Source: Falsiroseomonas sp051433165 (GTDB lineage Bacteria > Pseudomonadota > Alphaproteobacteria > Acetobacterales > Acetobacteraceae). From it: 64,000 nt of DNA. Every line of letters starts with the position of its first letter. The stretch's first letter is position 1. The DNA lies in contig NZ_JBHMFS010000005.1 of assembly GCF_051433165.1 (NCBI RefSeq), positions 201,240 through 265,239 on the forward strand. The letters are read 5' to 3'. The notes below the pieces were generated by a model. The model worked only from the letters and a program-made list of their open reading frames with translations. It had not been told where the DNA came from and ran no database searches. Position numbers and translations under genes: made by a program. Shown piece after piece: positions 26,762 to 35,810 of the stretch.

Positions 26762-27829
26762 ATGGTCCATGCCCCCGAACGCCCGCCCGAGGGCGCGCCA
26801 CCCGTCCGCATCAACCTGTATTCGGACACCCAGACCAAGCCCAGCGCGGCGATGCTGGAGGCGATGATGCGCGCCGAGGTCGGCGACGAGCAGCATGGCG
26901 ACGACCCCACCGTGCACGCTTTGTGCGACCGCATGGCGGCGCTGATGGGCAAGGAGGCGGCGGTTTTCATGCCGACCGGCACCATGTGCAACGTCGCCTC
27001 CACCCTGGTGCATTGCCGCCCGGGGGAGGAGATCATCGCGCATGAGACGGCGCATATCCTGACCAGCGAGGGCGGCGCCCATGCGGCGCTCGGCAGCGTC
27101 CAGATCTACCCGCTGAAGGGTCCGCGCGGCATGTACACGCCGGACCAGTTGCGCGGCGCGCTGCGCGGCAAATCCCGCCACACGCCGACGCAGCGCCTGG
27201 TGGAGGTGGAGCAGACGGCGAATACCGGCGGCGGCGCCGTCTGGGACCACACCGTGCTGGCGGAGATCGCGGAGATCGCCCACGGCGCCGGCCTGTCCAC
27301 CCATATGGACGGCGCGCGGCTGATGAATGCCTGCGTCGCCGCCGGCATTGCGCCGGCCGAGATGGTGGCGGGCTATGACAGCGTCTGGCTGGATTTCACC
27401 AAGGGACTGGGTGCGCCGCTGGGTGCCGTGCTCTGCGGCTCGCGCGACTTCATCGACGAGGCCTGGCGCTGGAAGCAGCGGCTGGGCGGCGCGATGCGGC
27501 AGGCAGGCGTCTGCGCCGCGGGCTGCCTCTATGCGCTGGACCACAACATCGACCGCCTGGCGGAGGACCATGCCAATGCCAAGGCGCTGGCCCGCGGCCT
27601 GGCGCAGATGGAAGGCGTGGAGGTGCAGGACCCCGACACCAACCTGGTCTTCTTCACCATCCCCGGCACCGGCGTGGCGGCGGCCGATCTGGTGAAGCGC
27701 CTGCGGATGGAAGGTGTGGCGCTGTCCCTGCTCGGCGGGCGCCTGCGCGCCTGCACGCACCTGGATGTGACGGCGCCGATGATCGAGGAGGCGCTGACGG
27801 CGATCCGCGGGGCGCTCGCCCGCGGCTGA
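26762..27829 (+). CDS. Low-specificity L-threonine aldolase family protein
   Basis: A 355-residue PLP enzyme of fold type I, beta-eliminating lyase family, cleaving L-threonine/L-allo-threonine to glycine and acetaldehyde. Seen: INLYSDTQTKPSAAMLEAM, GDDPTVHALCDRMAALMGKEAAVFMPTGTMCN, the PLP-ring stacking HETAHIL, the HMDGARLMNA aspartate, and the Schiff-base Lys in DFTKGLGAPLGAVL. Length is normal. Related enzymes act on other beta-hydroxy amino acids, so specificity is inferred only. Converges on the M20 peptidase gene. Confidence 0.87.
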   Translation: MVHAPERPPEGAPPVRINLYSDTQTKPSAAMLEAMMRAEVGDEQHGDDPTVHALCDRMAALMGKEAAVFMPTGTMCNVASTLVHCRPGEEIIAHETAHILTSEGGAHAALGSVQIYPLKGPRGMYTPDQLRGALRGKSRHTPTQRLVEVEQTANTGGGAVWDHTVLAEIAEIAHGAGLSTHMDGARLMNACVAAGIAPAEMVAGYDSVWLDFTKGLGAPLGAVLCGSRDFIDEAWRWKQRLGGAMRQAGVCAAGCLYALDHNIDRLAEDHANAKALARGLAQMEGVEVQDPDTNLVFFTIPGTGVAAADLVKRLRMEGVALSLLGGRLRACTHLDVTAPMIEEALTAIRGALARG

Positions 27830-27835
27830 TCCAGG

Positions 27836-27858
27836 CGGCGGCGCGGACCGCGCCGCCG
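27836..27858. terminator. Symmetric GC hairpin between convergent genes
   Basis: CGGCGGCGC and GCGCCGCCG pair perfectly around GGACC, midway in the 48-bp gap between the threonine aldolase and M20 peptidase stop codons. No U-tract on either side; a bidirectional terminator is the likeliest role. Confidence 0.5.
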
Positions 27859-27877
27859 TCCCAAACCTGCCCCAGCT

Positions 27878-29263
27878 TCAGCCCAGCTTCGCCAGCAGCC
27901 GCGCATGGCTGCGCGCGCCCTGGTGGAAGCAGCGCAGGTCGAACTTCTCGTTCGGGCTGTGAACCTGGTCGTCCTCCAGGCCGAAGCCCATCAGCACGGT
28001 ATCCAGCCCCAGCACCTCCTTCATCGAGGAGACGATGGGAATGGACCCGCCGCAGCCGATCATGGCGGCTGGGCGGCCGTATTCATCAGCCAGCGCCGCC
28101 TGGGCGGCCTTCACGAAGTCGCTGTCCGCCGGCACCTCGATTCCCGGGCTGGCGCCGCCGCCCTGGAAGGTGGCGGTGGCGTCGGCGGGAAGCCGCGCCC
28201 GCACGAATTCCTGGAACGCCGCAAAAACCTTCTCGTGGTGCTGGCCGGGGACGAGCCGGAAGGTGATCTTGGCGTGCGCCTCGCTGGGAATGACCGTCTT
28301 GCTGCCGGCGCCGATATAGCCACCCCAGATGCCGTTGATATCCGCCGTCGGCCGCGCCCACAGGCGTTCCAGCGCGCCGCGATCCTTCTCCCCCACCGGG
28401 ACCGAAAGACCGATGGCGCCGAGGAAATCGTGCTCGGAAAAGCCCAGCGCCTGCCACTGCGCGCGCAGTTCGGGCGAAAGCTCCGGCACGCCGTCATAGA
28501 AGCCGGGAAGCTGCACGCGGCCATTCGCGTCGTGCAGGTCGCCGAGGATCTTCGTGATCAGGTTGTTCGGGTTCAGCGCGCTGCCGCCATACATGCCCGA
28601 ATGCAGGTCCCGGCTGGCCGCCTTGATGTCGAGCTGCACGAAACACATGCCGCGCAGGCGGGTGGACAGCGCCGGCGTGTCGATGTCCCACATGCCGGTA
28701 TCGCTGATGATGGCGACGTCGGCCTTCAGCTCCGCCGCATTCGCCGCCATGAAGGGGGCGAGATTGGGGGAGCCGATTTCTTCCTCGCCCTCGATCACCG
28801 CGGTGATGGCGCAGGGCGGGCCGCCGGCCACCTTCTGCCAAGCGCGCAGCGCCTCGATCCACATCAGCACCTGACCCTTGTCGTCCACCGCGCCGCGGGC
28901 GACCACGCGCTGGCCGTTCGGGCCATGCACCAGCACCGGCTCGAAGGGTGGGCTGGTCCACAGCTCCAGCGGGTCCGGCGGCTGCACGTCGTAATGGCCG
29001 TAATACAGCAGGTGGCGCTTGGCGCCGCCGGCGGGGCCGGGGTGATGCGCGACCACCACCGGGTGCTTCGGCGTCTGCCGCAAGCTGGCCGTGAAGCCGA
29101 GTTCCAGAAGTTGGTCGCGCACCCATTCGGCGGCGCGCACGCAATCCGCCGCATGGTCCGGCTGGGCGCTGACGGAAGGGATGCGGAGCCACTCCACCAG
29201 GCGTGCCACCGCGGCGTCGCGGTCCGCATCCAGGGTGGAAAGAAGCTGGTCGGTCAGGCTCAT
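27878..29263 (-). CDS. M20 family metallopeptidase (dipeptidase)
   Basis: A 461-residue zinc peptidase of the M20 family. Metal and catalytic residues are recognisable: His/Asp in YYGHYDVQPPDP, bridging Asp in GAVDDKGQV, the Glu pair in EGEEEIGSPN, Asp in ISDTGMWD, and the final His in LRCFHQGARSH. A dimerisation (lid) domain lies at about 190-350. The organisation matches dipeptidases such as carnosinase-like enzymes. No signal peptide, so cytoplasmic. Its start overlaps the cinA stop by 4 bases; last gene of a five-gene minus-strand operon. Confidence 0.9.
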   Translation of the reverse strand: MSLTDQLLSTLDADRDAAVARLVEWLRIPSVSAQPDHAADCVRAAEWVRDQLLELGFTASLRQTPKHPVVVAHHPGPAGGAKRHLLYYGHYDVQPPDPLELWTSPPFEPVLVHGPNGQRVVARGAVDDKGQVLMWIEALRAWQKVAGGPPCAITAVIEGEEEIGSPNLAPFMAANAAELKADVAIISDTGMWDIDTPALSTRLRGMCFVQLDIKAASRDLHSGMYGGSALNPNNLITKILGDLHDANGRVQLPGFYDGVPELSPELRAQWQALGFSEHDFLGAIGLSVPVGEKDRGALERLWARPTADINGIWGGYIGAGSKTVIPSEAHAKITFRLVPGQHHEKVFAAFQEFVRARLPADATATFQGGGASPGIEVPADSDFVKAAQAALADEYGRPAAMIGCGGSIPIVSSMKEVLGLDTVLMGFGLEDDQVHSPNEKFDLRCFHQGARSHARLLAKLG

Positions 29264-29760
29264 GCGTGGTGCTCCAGGGCGCGGCGGATCAGGGCGAAGG
29301 CGGCGGTGACGGTGGCGGCCCGGATGGCGGTGCGATCGCCGGGAAAGATGTGGTGCTCGGCGAGCGTCGGCGACCCCCGCAGCGCGCAGGCCAAATGTAC
29401 CAGCCCCACAGGCTTGGCCGTGCTGCCGCCTGCGGGGCCGGCGATGCCGGTGCAGGAGACGGCGATGTCCGCGCCGGAATCGCGCGCGGCGCCTTCGGCC
29501 ATCTGCCGCGCCACCGGCTCGCTCACCGCGCCCATCGCCTCGATCATCGGGGCGGGCACGCCGAGCATGCGGGTCTTGGCCTCATTCGAATAGGTGACGT
29601 AGCCGGCCAGCACCGTGGCGGAGGACCCGGCGACGGCTGTCAGCGCCGCGGCGATCAGCCCGCCGGTGCAGGATTCGCCAGTGGCGAGGGTGAGCTTGCG
29701 CGCTTGCAGCTCCGACAGCAGGCGTTGCGCATCGTCGAGTGTATCGGCGGGCAGCATCAC
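29260..29760 (-). CDS. CinA C-terminal domain protein (NMN amidohydrolase-like, PncC)
   Basis: A 166-residue stand-alone CinA C-terminal domain; family members such as PncC deamidate nicotinamide mononucleotide in pyridine nucleotide salvage. Landmarks are LATGESCTGGLIAAALTAVAGSSA (active-site Ser in the SCTGG region), GYVTYSNEAKTRMLGV, and SCTGIAGPAGGSTAKPVGLV. There is no N-terminal molybdopterin-like domain as in full-length CinA. ATG 29760 overlaps the pgpA stop by 4 bases. Confidence 0.88.
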   Translation of the reverse strand: MMLPADTLDDAQRLLSELQARKLTLATGESCTGGLIAAALTAVAGSSATVLAGYVTYSNEAKTRMLGVPAPMIEAMGAVSEPVARQMAEGAARDSGADIAVSCTGIAGPAGGSTAKPVGLVHLACALRGSPTLAEHHIFPGDRTAIRAATVTAAFALIRRALEHHA

Positions 29761-30203
29761 GAAAGCCCTCCCGGAAAGAAGTGGAAAAATGCCAGCAGCG
29801 CAGCGCCGGCGATGGCACCCGCGACCACATCATCCAGCATCACGCCGAAGGCGCCGGGCTGGCGGTCGAACCAGGAAATCGGCCAAGGCTTCGCAATGTC
29901 CAGCAGCCGGAACAGCGCGAAGGCCGCCAGCGCGCCGGGCAGGGTGGCCGCGGGCAGCGCGGCCAGCGCCAACAGCATCCCCGCGCCCTCATCCGCCACG
30001 AACCAGCCGGGGTCCTCGGCGCCGTCGTGCAGCACCTCGCCTGCCGCCCACCAGCCCGCCACCAGGCACAGCGCCGCCAGGCCGAGGCAGGCCCAGGGGC
30101 CGAGCCACAGCGCCGGCAGCACGATGGCCGAGCCCCAGGTGCCGGGCCCCGGCCGCAGCCGGCCAACCCCGCCGAGCGTTGCCACCAGCAGGGCCGGCGT
30201 CAT
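29757..30203 (-). CDS. pgpA: Phosphatidylglycerophosphatase A
   Basis: A 148-residue integral membrane phosphatase that converts phosphatidylglycerophosphate to phosphatidylglycerol. Conserved features: GRLRPGPGTWGS at the N-terminus, FVADEGAGM, LFRLLDIAKPWPISWFDR and MLDDVVAGAIAG with the conserved aspartates. Three to four membrane segments. The pgpA-cinA pairing is widespread in proteobacteria. Starts inside the preceding hydrolase gene's stop by 4 bases. Confidence 0.92.
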   Translation of the reverse strand: MTPALLVATLGGVGRLRPGPGTWGSAIVLPALWLGPWACLGLAALCLVAGWWAAGEVLHDGAEDPGWFVADEGAGMLLALAALPAATLPGALAAFALFRLLDIAKPWPISWFDRQPGAFGVMLDDVVAGAIAGAALLAFFHFFPGGLS

Positions 30204-31051
30204 GGGATGCGATCGAGGAAGGCGTCCAGCGCCGCCACCGCCTCCGGCTCCTCCAGCGTCGGGCAGTGGCCGGTGCCGGCGATCTCGACGAAGCGCATGT
30301 CGTGCCGCGCATCGGCCATGCGGATCGCGGTGTCTTCCGACAGCAGCGCGGACAGCGCGCCGCGCAGCAGCATCAGCGGCGCATGCGCCAGCGCGCCGAA
30401 GGCGGGCCAGAGTTCAGGCATGGCGCCGCCCCCCTGCATCGCCTGGGCAATGCGGATGTCCCAGCGCGGATGCCAGGCGCCATCCGGCCCCGCCCGAAAG
30501 GTGCCGGCGGTGAAGCGCTGCCAGGCGGCCTCATCCATCACCATCGGCGGCAGCGTGGTTTTCAGATGCGCGACGGCTTCTTCCATCGAGGGCAGCGCCG
30601 GGTCGCGGCCGACGAAATTCTGCACATGGTCCAGGCCCACCGGCTCCAGCACGGGCCCGACATCGTTCAGCACCACGCCGGCCAGCGCAGTGGGCCGCAG
30701 GACGCCCAGAATCATGGCCAGAATGCCGCCATAGCTGGTGCCGACCACCACGGCGCGGTGGCAATGCAGCGCCGCCATGCAATCCAGCACGTCGCGCAGA
30801 CTGTGCTCGATGCCGTAGCGGCTGACGGCATCGGCCCGGCCGCTCTCGCCATGCCCGGCATGGTCCAGCGCCAGCACCCGCCGCTTGCGCGCATGGCGAT
30901 CCGCGAGCGCGTCAAAATCCTCCGCCGTGCGGGTCAGGCCGGGCAGGCACAGGATCGGCGTGCGCCCCTCCGGTCCCGCATGGTCCAGCGCGGCCAGCTT
31001 CAAGCCATCCCGCGCCGTGACAAAGACTCGGCTCACCGTTTGGCTGGTCAT
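30200..31051 (-). CDS. Alpha/beta-fold hydrolase
   Basis: A 283-residue alpha/beta hydrolase. The oxyanion region is PILCLPGLTRTAEDFDALA, the nucleophile elbow is GTSYGG in VVVGTSYGGILAM, and the catalytic His lies in EIAGTGHCPTLEEPEAV near the C-terminus. The lid is short, as in esterase/haloperoxidase-like members. ATG 31051 overlaps the transglycosylase stop by 4 bases. Substrate unknown; operon context (cell-wall and lipid genes) is suggestive only. Confidence 0.82.
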   Translation of the reverse strand: MTSQTVSRVFVTARDGLKLAALDHAGPEGRTPILCLPGLTRTAEDFDALADRHARKRRVLALDHAGHGESGRADAVSRYGIEHSLRDVLDCMAALHCHRAVVVGTSYGGILAMILGVLRPTALAGVVLNDVGPVLEPVGLDHVQNFVGRDPALPSMEEAVAHLKTTLPPMVMDEAAWQRFTAGTFRAGPDGAWHPRWDIRIAQAMQGGGAMPELWPAFGALAHAPLMLLRGALSALLSEDTAIRMADARHDMRFVEIAGTGHCPTLEEPEAVAALDAFLDRIP

Positions 31052-33006
31052 CGGCGGCCCGCCATCAGCGCGGCGAGGGGGTGCGGCAGGTCGCCGGTGG
31101 TGGCGGTGCGGGCGCGATAGACCACGACATTCTCGATCACCCGCTGCACATAGTTGCGGGTTTCGCTGAAGGGAATCTGCTCGATCCAGTCGAGCACATG
31201 CGGTCCGTCCGGCGCGCGCGGGTCGCCATAGGTGGCCAGCCACTGGTCCACCCGGCCCGGTCCGGCATTGTAGGCGGCGGCGGCCAGCGGCATCGCGCCG
31301 CCGAAGCGGTTCAGCATCTGGTCGATGAAGGCGCTGCCGAGCCGCAGGTTGTGCGCCGCATCGGTGGTCAGCATGCCCGTGCTATGCGGCACGCCCAGCC
31401 GCCGCGCGACGCCGGCGGCCGTCGCCGGCAGCAACTGCATCGGCCCGCGCGCATTGGCGGATGAAACCGCGGAGAGGTCGAAATTGCTCTCCTGTCGCGT
31501 GATGGCATTCACCAGCGCCGGCTCCGCGCCATCGGTGGGGGTGGGGTAGGGGGTGGGCCAGCCATCCTCGAGCAGGATCACCCCATCCGCCCCGGCGCGG
31601 CGGGCGATCCAGACCGCATGGTCCGGCCGGCCGATGGCCACGCCGAGGCGCGCGATCAGCCAATGGTCGCCCGGATTGGCCGCCAGCTCCTCCATCCGCA
31701 GCAGGAACATCCGCGCCCGGTCGGATTGGCCGAGATCGGACAGCGCCGCCACCGCCCGCACCAGCTCCCGCCCCAGGAAGCCGGAGGCCTGGTCCTGGCC
31801 CGGCGCCGGGGAGGGGATGGCGCCGATGCGCGCCGAAAGCTGCGCCGGGCTTTCGCCCAAAGCGAGGCTGGCAAGCTGGCCGTAGAAGGTGACGGGCAGC
31901 GTCGCCGCCTCCCGCCATTGTGCCTGCGCCTGCGCGGTGCGGCCGAGGGTTGCCAGCGCCGCCCCCTGCCAATAGGCGCTGCGGGCGCGGGTGATGACGC
32001 TGAGGCTGCCCTCGCCGACGCGGGCGAAGTGCCCGAGCGCCTGAGCGGGCTGGTTCAGCATCCGCAGCGCGATGAAGCCGGCGAGGAACTCCCCCTCCTG
32101 CCGCGGCAACCCGTCATCGGTCTGGCCATGATTGGCCGCCAGTCGATAGGCGGTGGCCGGGTCGCCCAGCCGCAGGATCTTGCGCGACAGCACCTGGCGT
32201 TCCACCCAGATGGCGCGCTGCGCCTCGGACGGGAGATCGCGCTGGAGAGGCTCGGCGGCGTGCCAGATGGCGGCGGCCTCGGCGTCGCGATCGGCGCGGC
32301 GCGCGATGCGGGCCAGTTCATGCGCCACGCCAATCTCTTGCGCCGTGCCGGCGAAGGTGCCGGCGCGGGCTGAAAGACGCGCCTCCAGCGTGGCGCGGCG
32401 GGCGGCGTCCAGCATCGGCAGCACGCGCGCCGCGGGGCCGGCCTGGTTTGCCCAGAATAGCCGGTCGGCGCGGCGCCAGTGATCATCCGTGGTCAGCTGC
32501 GCGGCGTAGCGGGCGAGGAGTTCCTGTTCCGCAAAGCCATCGCCATCCGCATCCCGCCAGCCCGCGCGCAGCGCCGCCTGGGCCTCCGCGGTGCGCCCGG
32601 CGCGGATCAGCGCATCGGCATGGCGCAGCACGCCGGGCAGGGTGGCGGCGGGGTTGCGGGCGAATTGCCGCAGCGCCAGCGCATCATCCGCATCGCCGAC
32701 CAGTGCCTCCTCGGCACGGATTGCAACGGTGTTGGGCAGCGGCCAATCCGGGCTGGCATCCAGCCAGCGCACGATCTCCGCCGCGCCGGCGCCGCCATTG
32801 CGATTCTGCACGCGGCCCCAGACCACCAGCTTGCGCACCACCGGATCGGCGGCGAGCGAGAGGCTGTCGGCTTCCAGGAAGCGGTTCTGCCGCAGCGCCT
32901 CCAGCGCCTGGCGGCCGGCGGCCCGGGTCGAATCGTCCGCCCAGGGCTGCGCCGCGACCGGCGTGGCAAGGGCGAGGAGCATTAGGATCAAGGGGGTGCG
33001 TCGCAT
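31048..33006 (-). CDS. Soluble lytic murein transglycosylase
   Basis: A 652-residue periplasmic Slt70-like enzyme that cleaves peptidoglycan to 1,6-anhydro-muropeptides. It has a Sec signal peptide (MRRTPLILMLLALATPVAAQ), a long helical superhelix (about 25-470), and a C-terminal GEWL/SLT domain with catalytic Glu506 in ITRQESNFD, then ARGPMQLLPATA and AAYNAGPGRVDQWL. ATG 33006 is chosen because the signal peptide starts there; the frame is open to 33087. First gene of the minus-strand operon ending at 27878. Confidence 0.92.
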   Translation of the reverse strand: MRRTPLILMLLALATPVAAQPWADDSTRAAGRQALEALRQNRFLEADSLSLAADPVVRKLVVWGRVQNRNGGAGAAEIVRWLDASPDWPLPNTVAIRAEEALVGDADDALALRQFARNPAATLPGVLRHADALIRAGRTAEAQAALRAGWRDADGDGFAEQELLARYAAQLTTDDHWRRADRLFWANQAGPAARVLPMLDAARRATLEARLSARAGTFAGTAQEIGVAHELARIARRADRDAEAAAIWHAAEPLQRDLPSEAQRAIWVERQVLSRKILRLGDPATAYRLAANHGQTDDGLPRQEGEFLAGFIALRMLNQPAQALGHFARVGEGSLSVITRARSAYWQGAALATLGRTAQAQAQWREAATLPVTFYGQLASLALGESPAQLSARIGAIPSPAPGQDQASGFLGRELVRAVAALSDLGQSDRARMFLLRMEELAANPGDHWLIARLGVAIGRPDHAVWIARRAGADGVILLEDGWPTPYPTPTDGAEPALVNAITRQESNFDLSAVSSANARGPMQLLPATAAGVARRLGVPHSTGMLTTDAAHNLRLGSAFIDQMLNRFGGAMPLAAAAYNAGPGRVDQWLATYGDPRAPDGPHVLDWIEQIPFSETRNYVQRVIENVVVYRARTATTGDLPHPLAALMAGRR

Positions 33007-33110
33007 GGGGTGAGTGTAGCCTAAATTGCGGCGGGTCTGGCGCCCTTGTCGCAGGGCGGGCCGGCCACTACTCTCCTTCCCCTTCATCAGCTTGGCACGG
33101 CAGGAAAAAC

Positions 33111-33989
33111 ATGTTCAGGGGATCGCTCGTCGCGTTGATCACGCCCATGCACGCCGATGGGTCCCTGGACGCCAAGGCTTTTTCCAATTTTGTCGCCTGG
33201 CAGATCGCGGAAGGCACGCAAGGGCTGATCCCGGTCGGCACCACCGGCGAAAGCCCGACGCTGAGCCATGCCGAGCATCATGAGGTGGTCGATCTCTGCG
33301 TCGCCGCCGCCGCCGGCCGCGTGCCGGTGATCGCCGGCACCGGCTCCAACAGCACGTCCGAGGCCGTGGATCTTACGCGCCACGCCAAGGCGGCGGGGGC
33401 CGATGCCGCGCTGGTGGTGACGCCCTACTACAACAAGCCGACGCAGGAAGGGCTGTACCGCCACTTCATGGCGATCGCCGATGCGGTGGAACTGCCCATC
33501 ATCATCTACAACATTCCGCCGCGCAGCGTGGTGGACATGTCGGTGGAGACGATGGCGCGGCTGGCGAAGCACCCGAACATCGTCGGCGTGAAGGACGCGA
33601 CCGCCAACCTGACCCGCCCGCTGCACACCACCGCCGCCATCGGTGAGGATTTCTGCCAGCTTTCGGGCGAGGACCACACGGCGCTCGCCTTCCTGGCGGC
33701 CGGCGGGCATGGCTGCATCAGCGTCACCGCCAATATCGCGCCCCGCCTGTGCCGGCAGATGCACGACGCCTGGGCGGAGGGCCGCATCAAGGACGCCATG
33801 GCGATCCAGGCGCGGCTGACCCCGGTGCATGATGCGATGTTCTGCGAGACCTCGCCCGGCCCCGTGAAGCTCGCCGCCAGCCTGCTCGGCCACGGCACCG
33901 ATCACTGCCGCCTGCCGATGGCCCCCGTGGCGGAGGCGACGCAGGCCCGCGTGCGCGCTGCCATGACGGGGGCCGGGCTGCTCAACTGA
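33111..33989 (+). CDS. dapA: 4-hydroxy-tetrahydrodipicolinate synthase
   Basis: A 292-residue class I aldolase that condenses pyruvate and aspartate semialdehyde in the lysine/diaminopimelate pathway. Motifs: TTGESPTL (Thr-Thr proton relay), PYYNKPTQEGLYRHF, Tyr in IIIYNIPPRS, and the Schiff-base Lys in VGVKDATANL. AGGA lies 5 to 6 bases before ATG 33111. It is divergent from the transglycosylase gene, and its stop overlaps the smpB start by one base. Two cell-wall genes thus flank one 104-bp control region. Confidence 0.95.
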   Translation: MFRGSLVALITPMHADGSLDAKAFSNFVAWQIAEGTQGLIPVGTTGESPTLSHAEHHEVVDLCVAAAAGRVPVIAGTGSNSTSEAVDLTRHAKAAGADAALVVTPYYNKPTQEGLYRHFMAIADAVELPIIIYNIPPRSVVDMSVETMARLAKHPNIVGVKDATANLTRPLHTTAAIGEDFCQLSGEDHTALAFLAAGGHGCISVTANIAPRLCRQMHDAWAEGRIKDAMAIQARLTPVHDAMFCETSPGPVKLAASLLGHGTDHCRLPMAPVAEATQARVRAAMTGAGLLN

Positions 33990-34477
33990 TGGCGGAACCC
34001 AAGAAGAAGAGCGCGCTGATCAGCCACGGCATCGCCGCCCAGAACCGCAAGGCCCGCTACGACTACAAGATCGGCGAGGAGATTGAGGCCGGCGTGATGC
34101 TGGTCGGCCCCGAGGTGAAGTCGCTGCGCGCCGGCCGCGCCACGCTGACCGAGGCCTGGGCCGGGGAGCGGGACGGGGAGATGTGGCTGTTCAACTGCTA
34201 CATCCCCGAATGGCAGGCCGGCAGCCACGTCGCCACCTTCGAGCCGCGCCGCCCGCGCAAGCTTCTGCTGCACCGCAAGCAGGTGAAGGAGTTGGCCGCG
34301 AGCATCGCCCGCGACGGCATTTCCCTCGTGCCGCTCGCCATCCAGTTCAATGAACGGGGCGTCGCGAAAATCCTGCTCGGCGTGGGCGAGGGCAAGAAAA
34401 AGCACGACAAGCGCGCCGCCATCGCGGAACGGGACTGGTCGCGCGACAAGGCCAGGCTGATGCGCGACCGGGGCTGA
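33989..34477 (+). CDS. smpB: SsrA-binding protein
   Basis: A 162-residue tmRNA partner needed for rescue of stalled ribosomes. The OB-fold core shows AQNRKARYDYKIGEEIEAGVMLVGPEVKSLR in outline and the FNCYIPEW segment; the basic C-terminal tail (GVGEGKKKHDKRAAIAERDWSRDKARLMRDR) that reaches into the decoding site is intact. dapA-smpB pairing is typical of alphaproteobacteria. No ssrA gene was found in the window. Confidence 0.95.
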   Translation: MAEPKKKSALISHGIAAQNRKARYDYKIGEEIEAGVMLVGPEVKSLRAGRATLTEAWAGERDGEMWLFNCYIPEWQAGSHVATFEPRRPRKLLLHRKQVKELAASIARDGISLVPLAIQFNERGVAKILLGVGEGKKKHDKRAAIAERDWSRDKARLMRDRG

Positions 34478-34487
34478 TAGCGCCGCC

Positions 34488-34883
34488 TCAAATGCGGGAG
34501 AGGCGGATGGTGTCGACCAGGCCGTCCGGCCTCCTTCGTTCCCCACTCATGCGACCATCTGGCAGGAGGCGGAAGGTGAAGCGAAATGTGCTGCCGAAGC
34601 CGAACGCGTTGCCCTCTATCGGAGCTTGGAAGCGCGATGGGGGCGTTTGCATGAACTGGTAGCTGCCGACTGCTTCGCCAGCGGGGCTGATGCTCTCCAC
34701 GATCAGCGTGCTTTCGGCATTTCCCCCCCAGTATCCGGTCCAGCGGCCGACGAATGCGGCGGGGCCGGTCTGCACTTGCGCCGTCGGCGCAGCGGTGGCC
34801 GTGGTTGCAGGGCGCGCAGGACCTTCCGCGGCGCAGCCGATAAGGACGACGCTTGCCAGGAGAAGTGGCGACTGTCGGATCAT
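34488..34883 (-). CDS. Putative lipoprotein (131 aa)
   Basis: An unrecognised small lipoprotein. The signal MIRQSPLLLASVVLIGC ends in a lipobox with Cys17, followed by an Ala/Thr-rich linker to about residue 42. The remaining 90 residues (FVGRWTGYWGGNAES, VGSYQFMQTPP, FGFGSTFRFTFRLLPDGRMSGERR) look like a small beta-barrel of the lipocalin-like or DUF type. It is convergent with smpB and divergent from the hydrolase gene at 34974. Lower GC and ordinary codon use compared with neighbours hint at accessory status. Confidence 0.65.
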   Translation of the reverse strand: MIRQSPLLLASVVLIGCAAEGPARPATTATAAPTAQVQTGPAAFVGRWTGYWGGNAESTLIVESISPAGEAVGSYQFMQTPPSRFQAPIEGNAFGFGSTFRFTFRLLPDGRMSGERRRPDGLVDTIRLSRI

Positions 34884-34973
34884 TCTGTTACCCCCATACC
34901 GGTATCAGCCGATCATCATGATAATCGACCCGTAACGGTGTCAACGGACTTCGAGATCTGGATTGGGTTGAGG
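34884..34973. promoter_or_regulatory. Divergent spacer with two palindromes
   Basis: Between two divergent exported-protein genes lie the perfect 10-bp palindrome ATACCGGTAT (34896-34905) and ATCATGAT (34915-34922), in a locally AT-rich stretch. They are candidate operator or promoter elements; no clear -35/-10 pair could be assigned. Confidence 0.35.
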
Positions 34974-35807
34974 ATGCGCGGAACCCTGCTGGCCCTTATC
35001 CTCACCGCCTGCGCCGCGACACCTGACCCCACACTGCACAGCATTCCCGTACCTGGCACCGGCCGCAGCATCGAGGCTCGGCTATGCCGGCCAGAAATCG
35101 GCGGGCCGGTACCGCTGGCCATCATCAACCATGGCTCCCCCGGCCAGGCCGCCGCCCGCGGCGCGATGCGGCCGCAGCCCTGCACGGCGGAGGCGGTGCG
35201 CTGGTTTCTCGATCGCGGCTTCGCCGTGTTGCTGCCGCTGCGGCGCGGCTATGGCGCCGGTACAGGCGGTTGGGCCGAGGGCTTTGGCAACTGCGCCAGC
35301 CCGGATTATGCGGCGGCCGCGCGGCAGACGGCGCGGGATATTGCCGCGGCGGTGGCGCATGGAAGCCGCCTGCCGGGCATCAGGCCGCAGGGCGTGCTCG
35401 TGGTGGGCCAATCCGCTGGTGGCTGGGGCGCGCTGGCCCTGGCGGCAAACCCGCCGGAGGAGCTGGCGGCAGTGGTGAACATGGCAGGCGGCCGCGGTGG
35501 CTGGGCCGGTGGCCAGGCCAATGCGGTCTGCGCTGCGCCGCGCCTGGTAGCGGCCGCAGGCGAGTTCGGCCGCACGGCACGGCTGCCGACGCTGTGGGTC
35601 TACACGGCCAATGACAGTTTCTTCGGCCCGGACCTCGCTGGCGCCCTGCACCGCGCCTTCACCGATTCCGGCGGCCGCGCCCGCTTCCAGCCGATGCCGC
35701 CCTTCGGCCGCGATGGCCACAGCCTGTTCTTCGGCCCTGGCGGCAGCGCGATGTGGGGACCGGTGGTGGAGACATTCCTGCGCGTCGAAGGCTACGCGCC
35801 CCGGTAG
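34974..35807 (+). CDS. Alpha/beta hydrolase lipoprotein (dienelactone hydrolase-like)
   Basis: A 277-residue exported hydrolase. The N-terminus MRGTLLALILTACAATP contains a lipobox (LTAC, Cys13). The core has PLAIINHGSPGQAAARGAM, the nucleophile elbow VVGQSAGGWGALALAANPPEE, and a C-terminal catalytic His in FGRDGHSLFFGPG. It resembles the dienelactone hydrolase/peptidase-type branch of the fold (PF01738-like). ATG 34974 (preceded by GAGG) is preferred to upstream in-frame codons because it gives the signal. Substrate unknown. Confidence 0.75.
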   Translation: MRGTLLALILTACAATPDPTLHSIPVPGTGRSIEARLCRPEIGGPVPLAIINHGSPGQAAARGAMRPQPCTAEAVRWFLDRGFAVLLPLRRGYGAGTGGWAEGFGNCASPDYAAAARQTARDIAAAVAHGSRLPGIRPQGVLVVGQSAGGWGALALAANPPEELAAVVNMAGGRGGWAGGQANAVCAAPRLVAAAGEFGRTARLPTLWVYTANDSFFGPDLAGALHRAFTDSGGRARFQPMPPFGRDGHSLFFGPGGSAMWGPVVETFLRVEGYAPR

Positions 35808-35810
35808 TTG

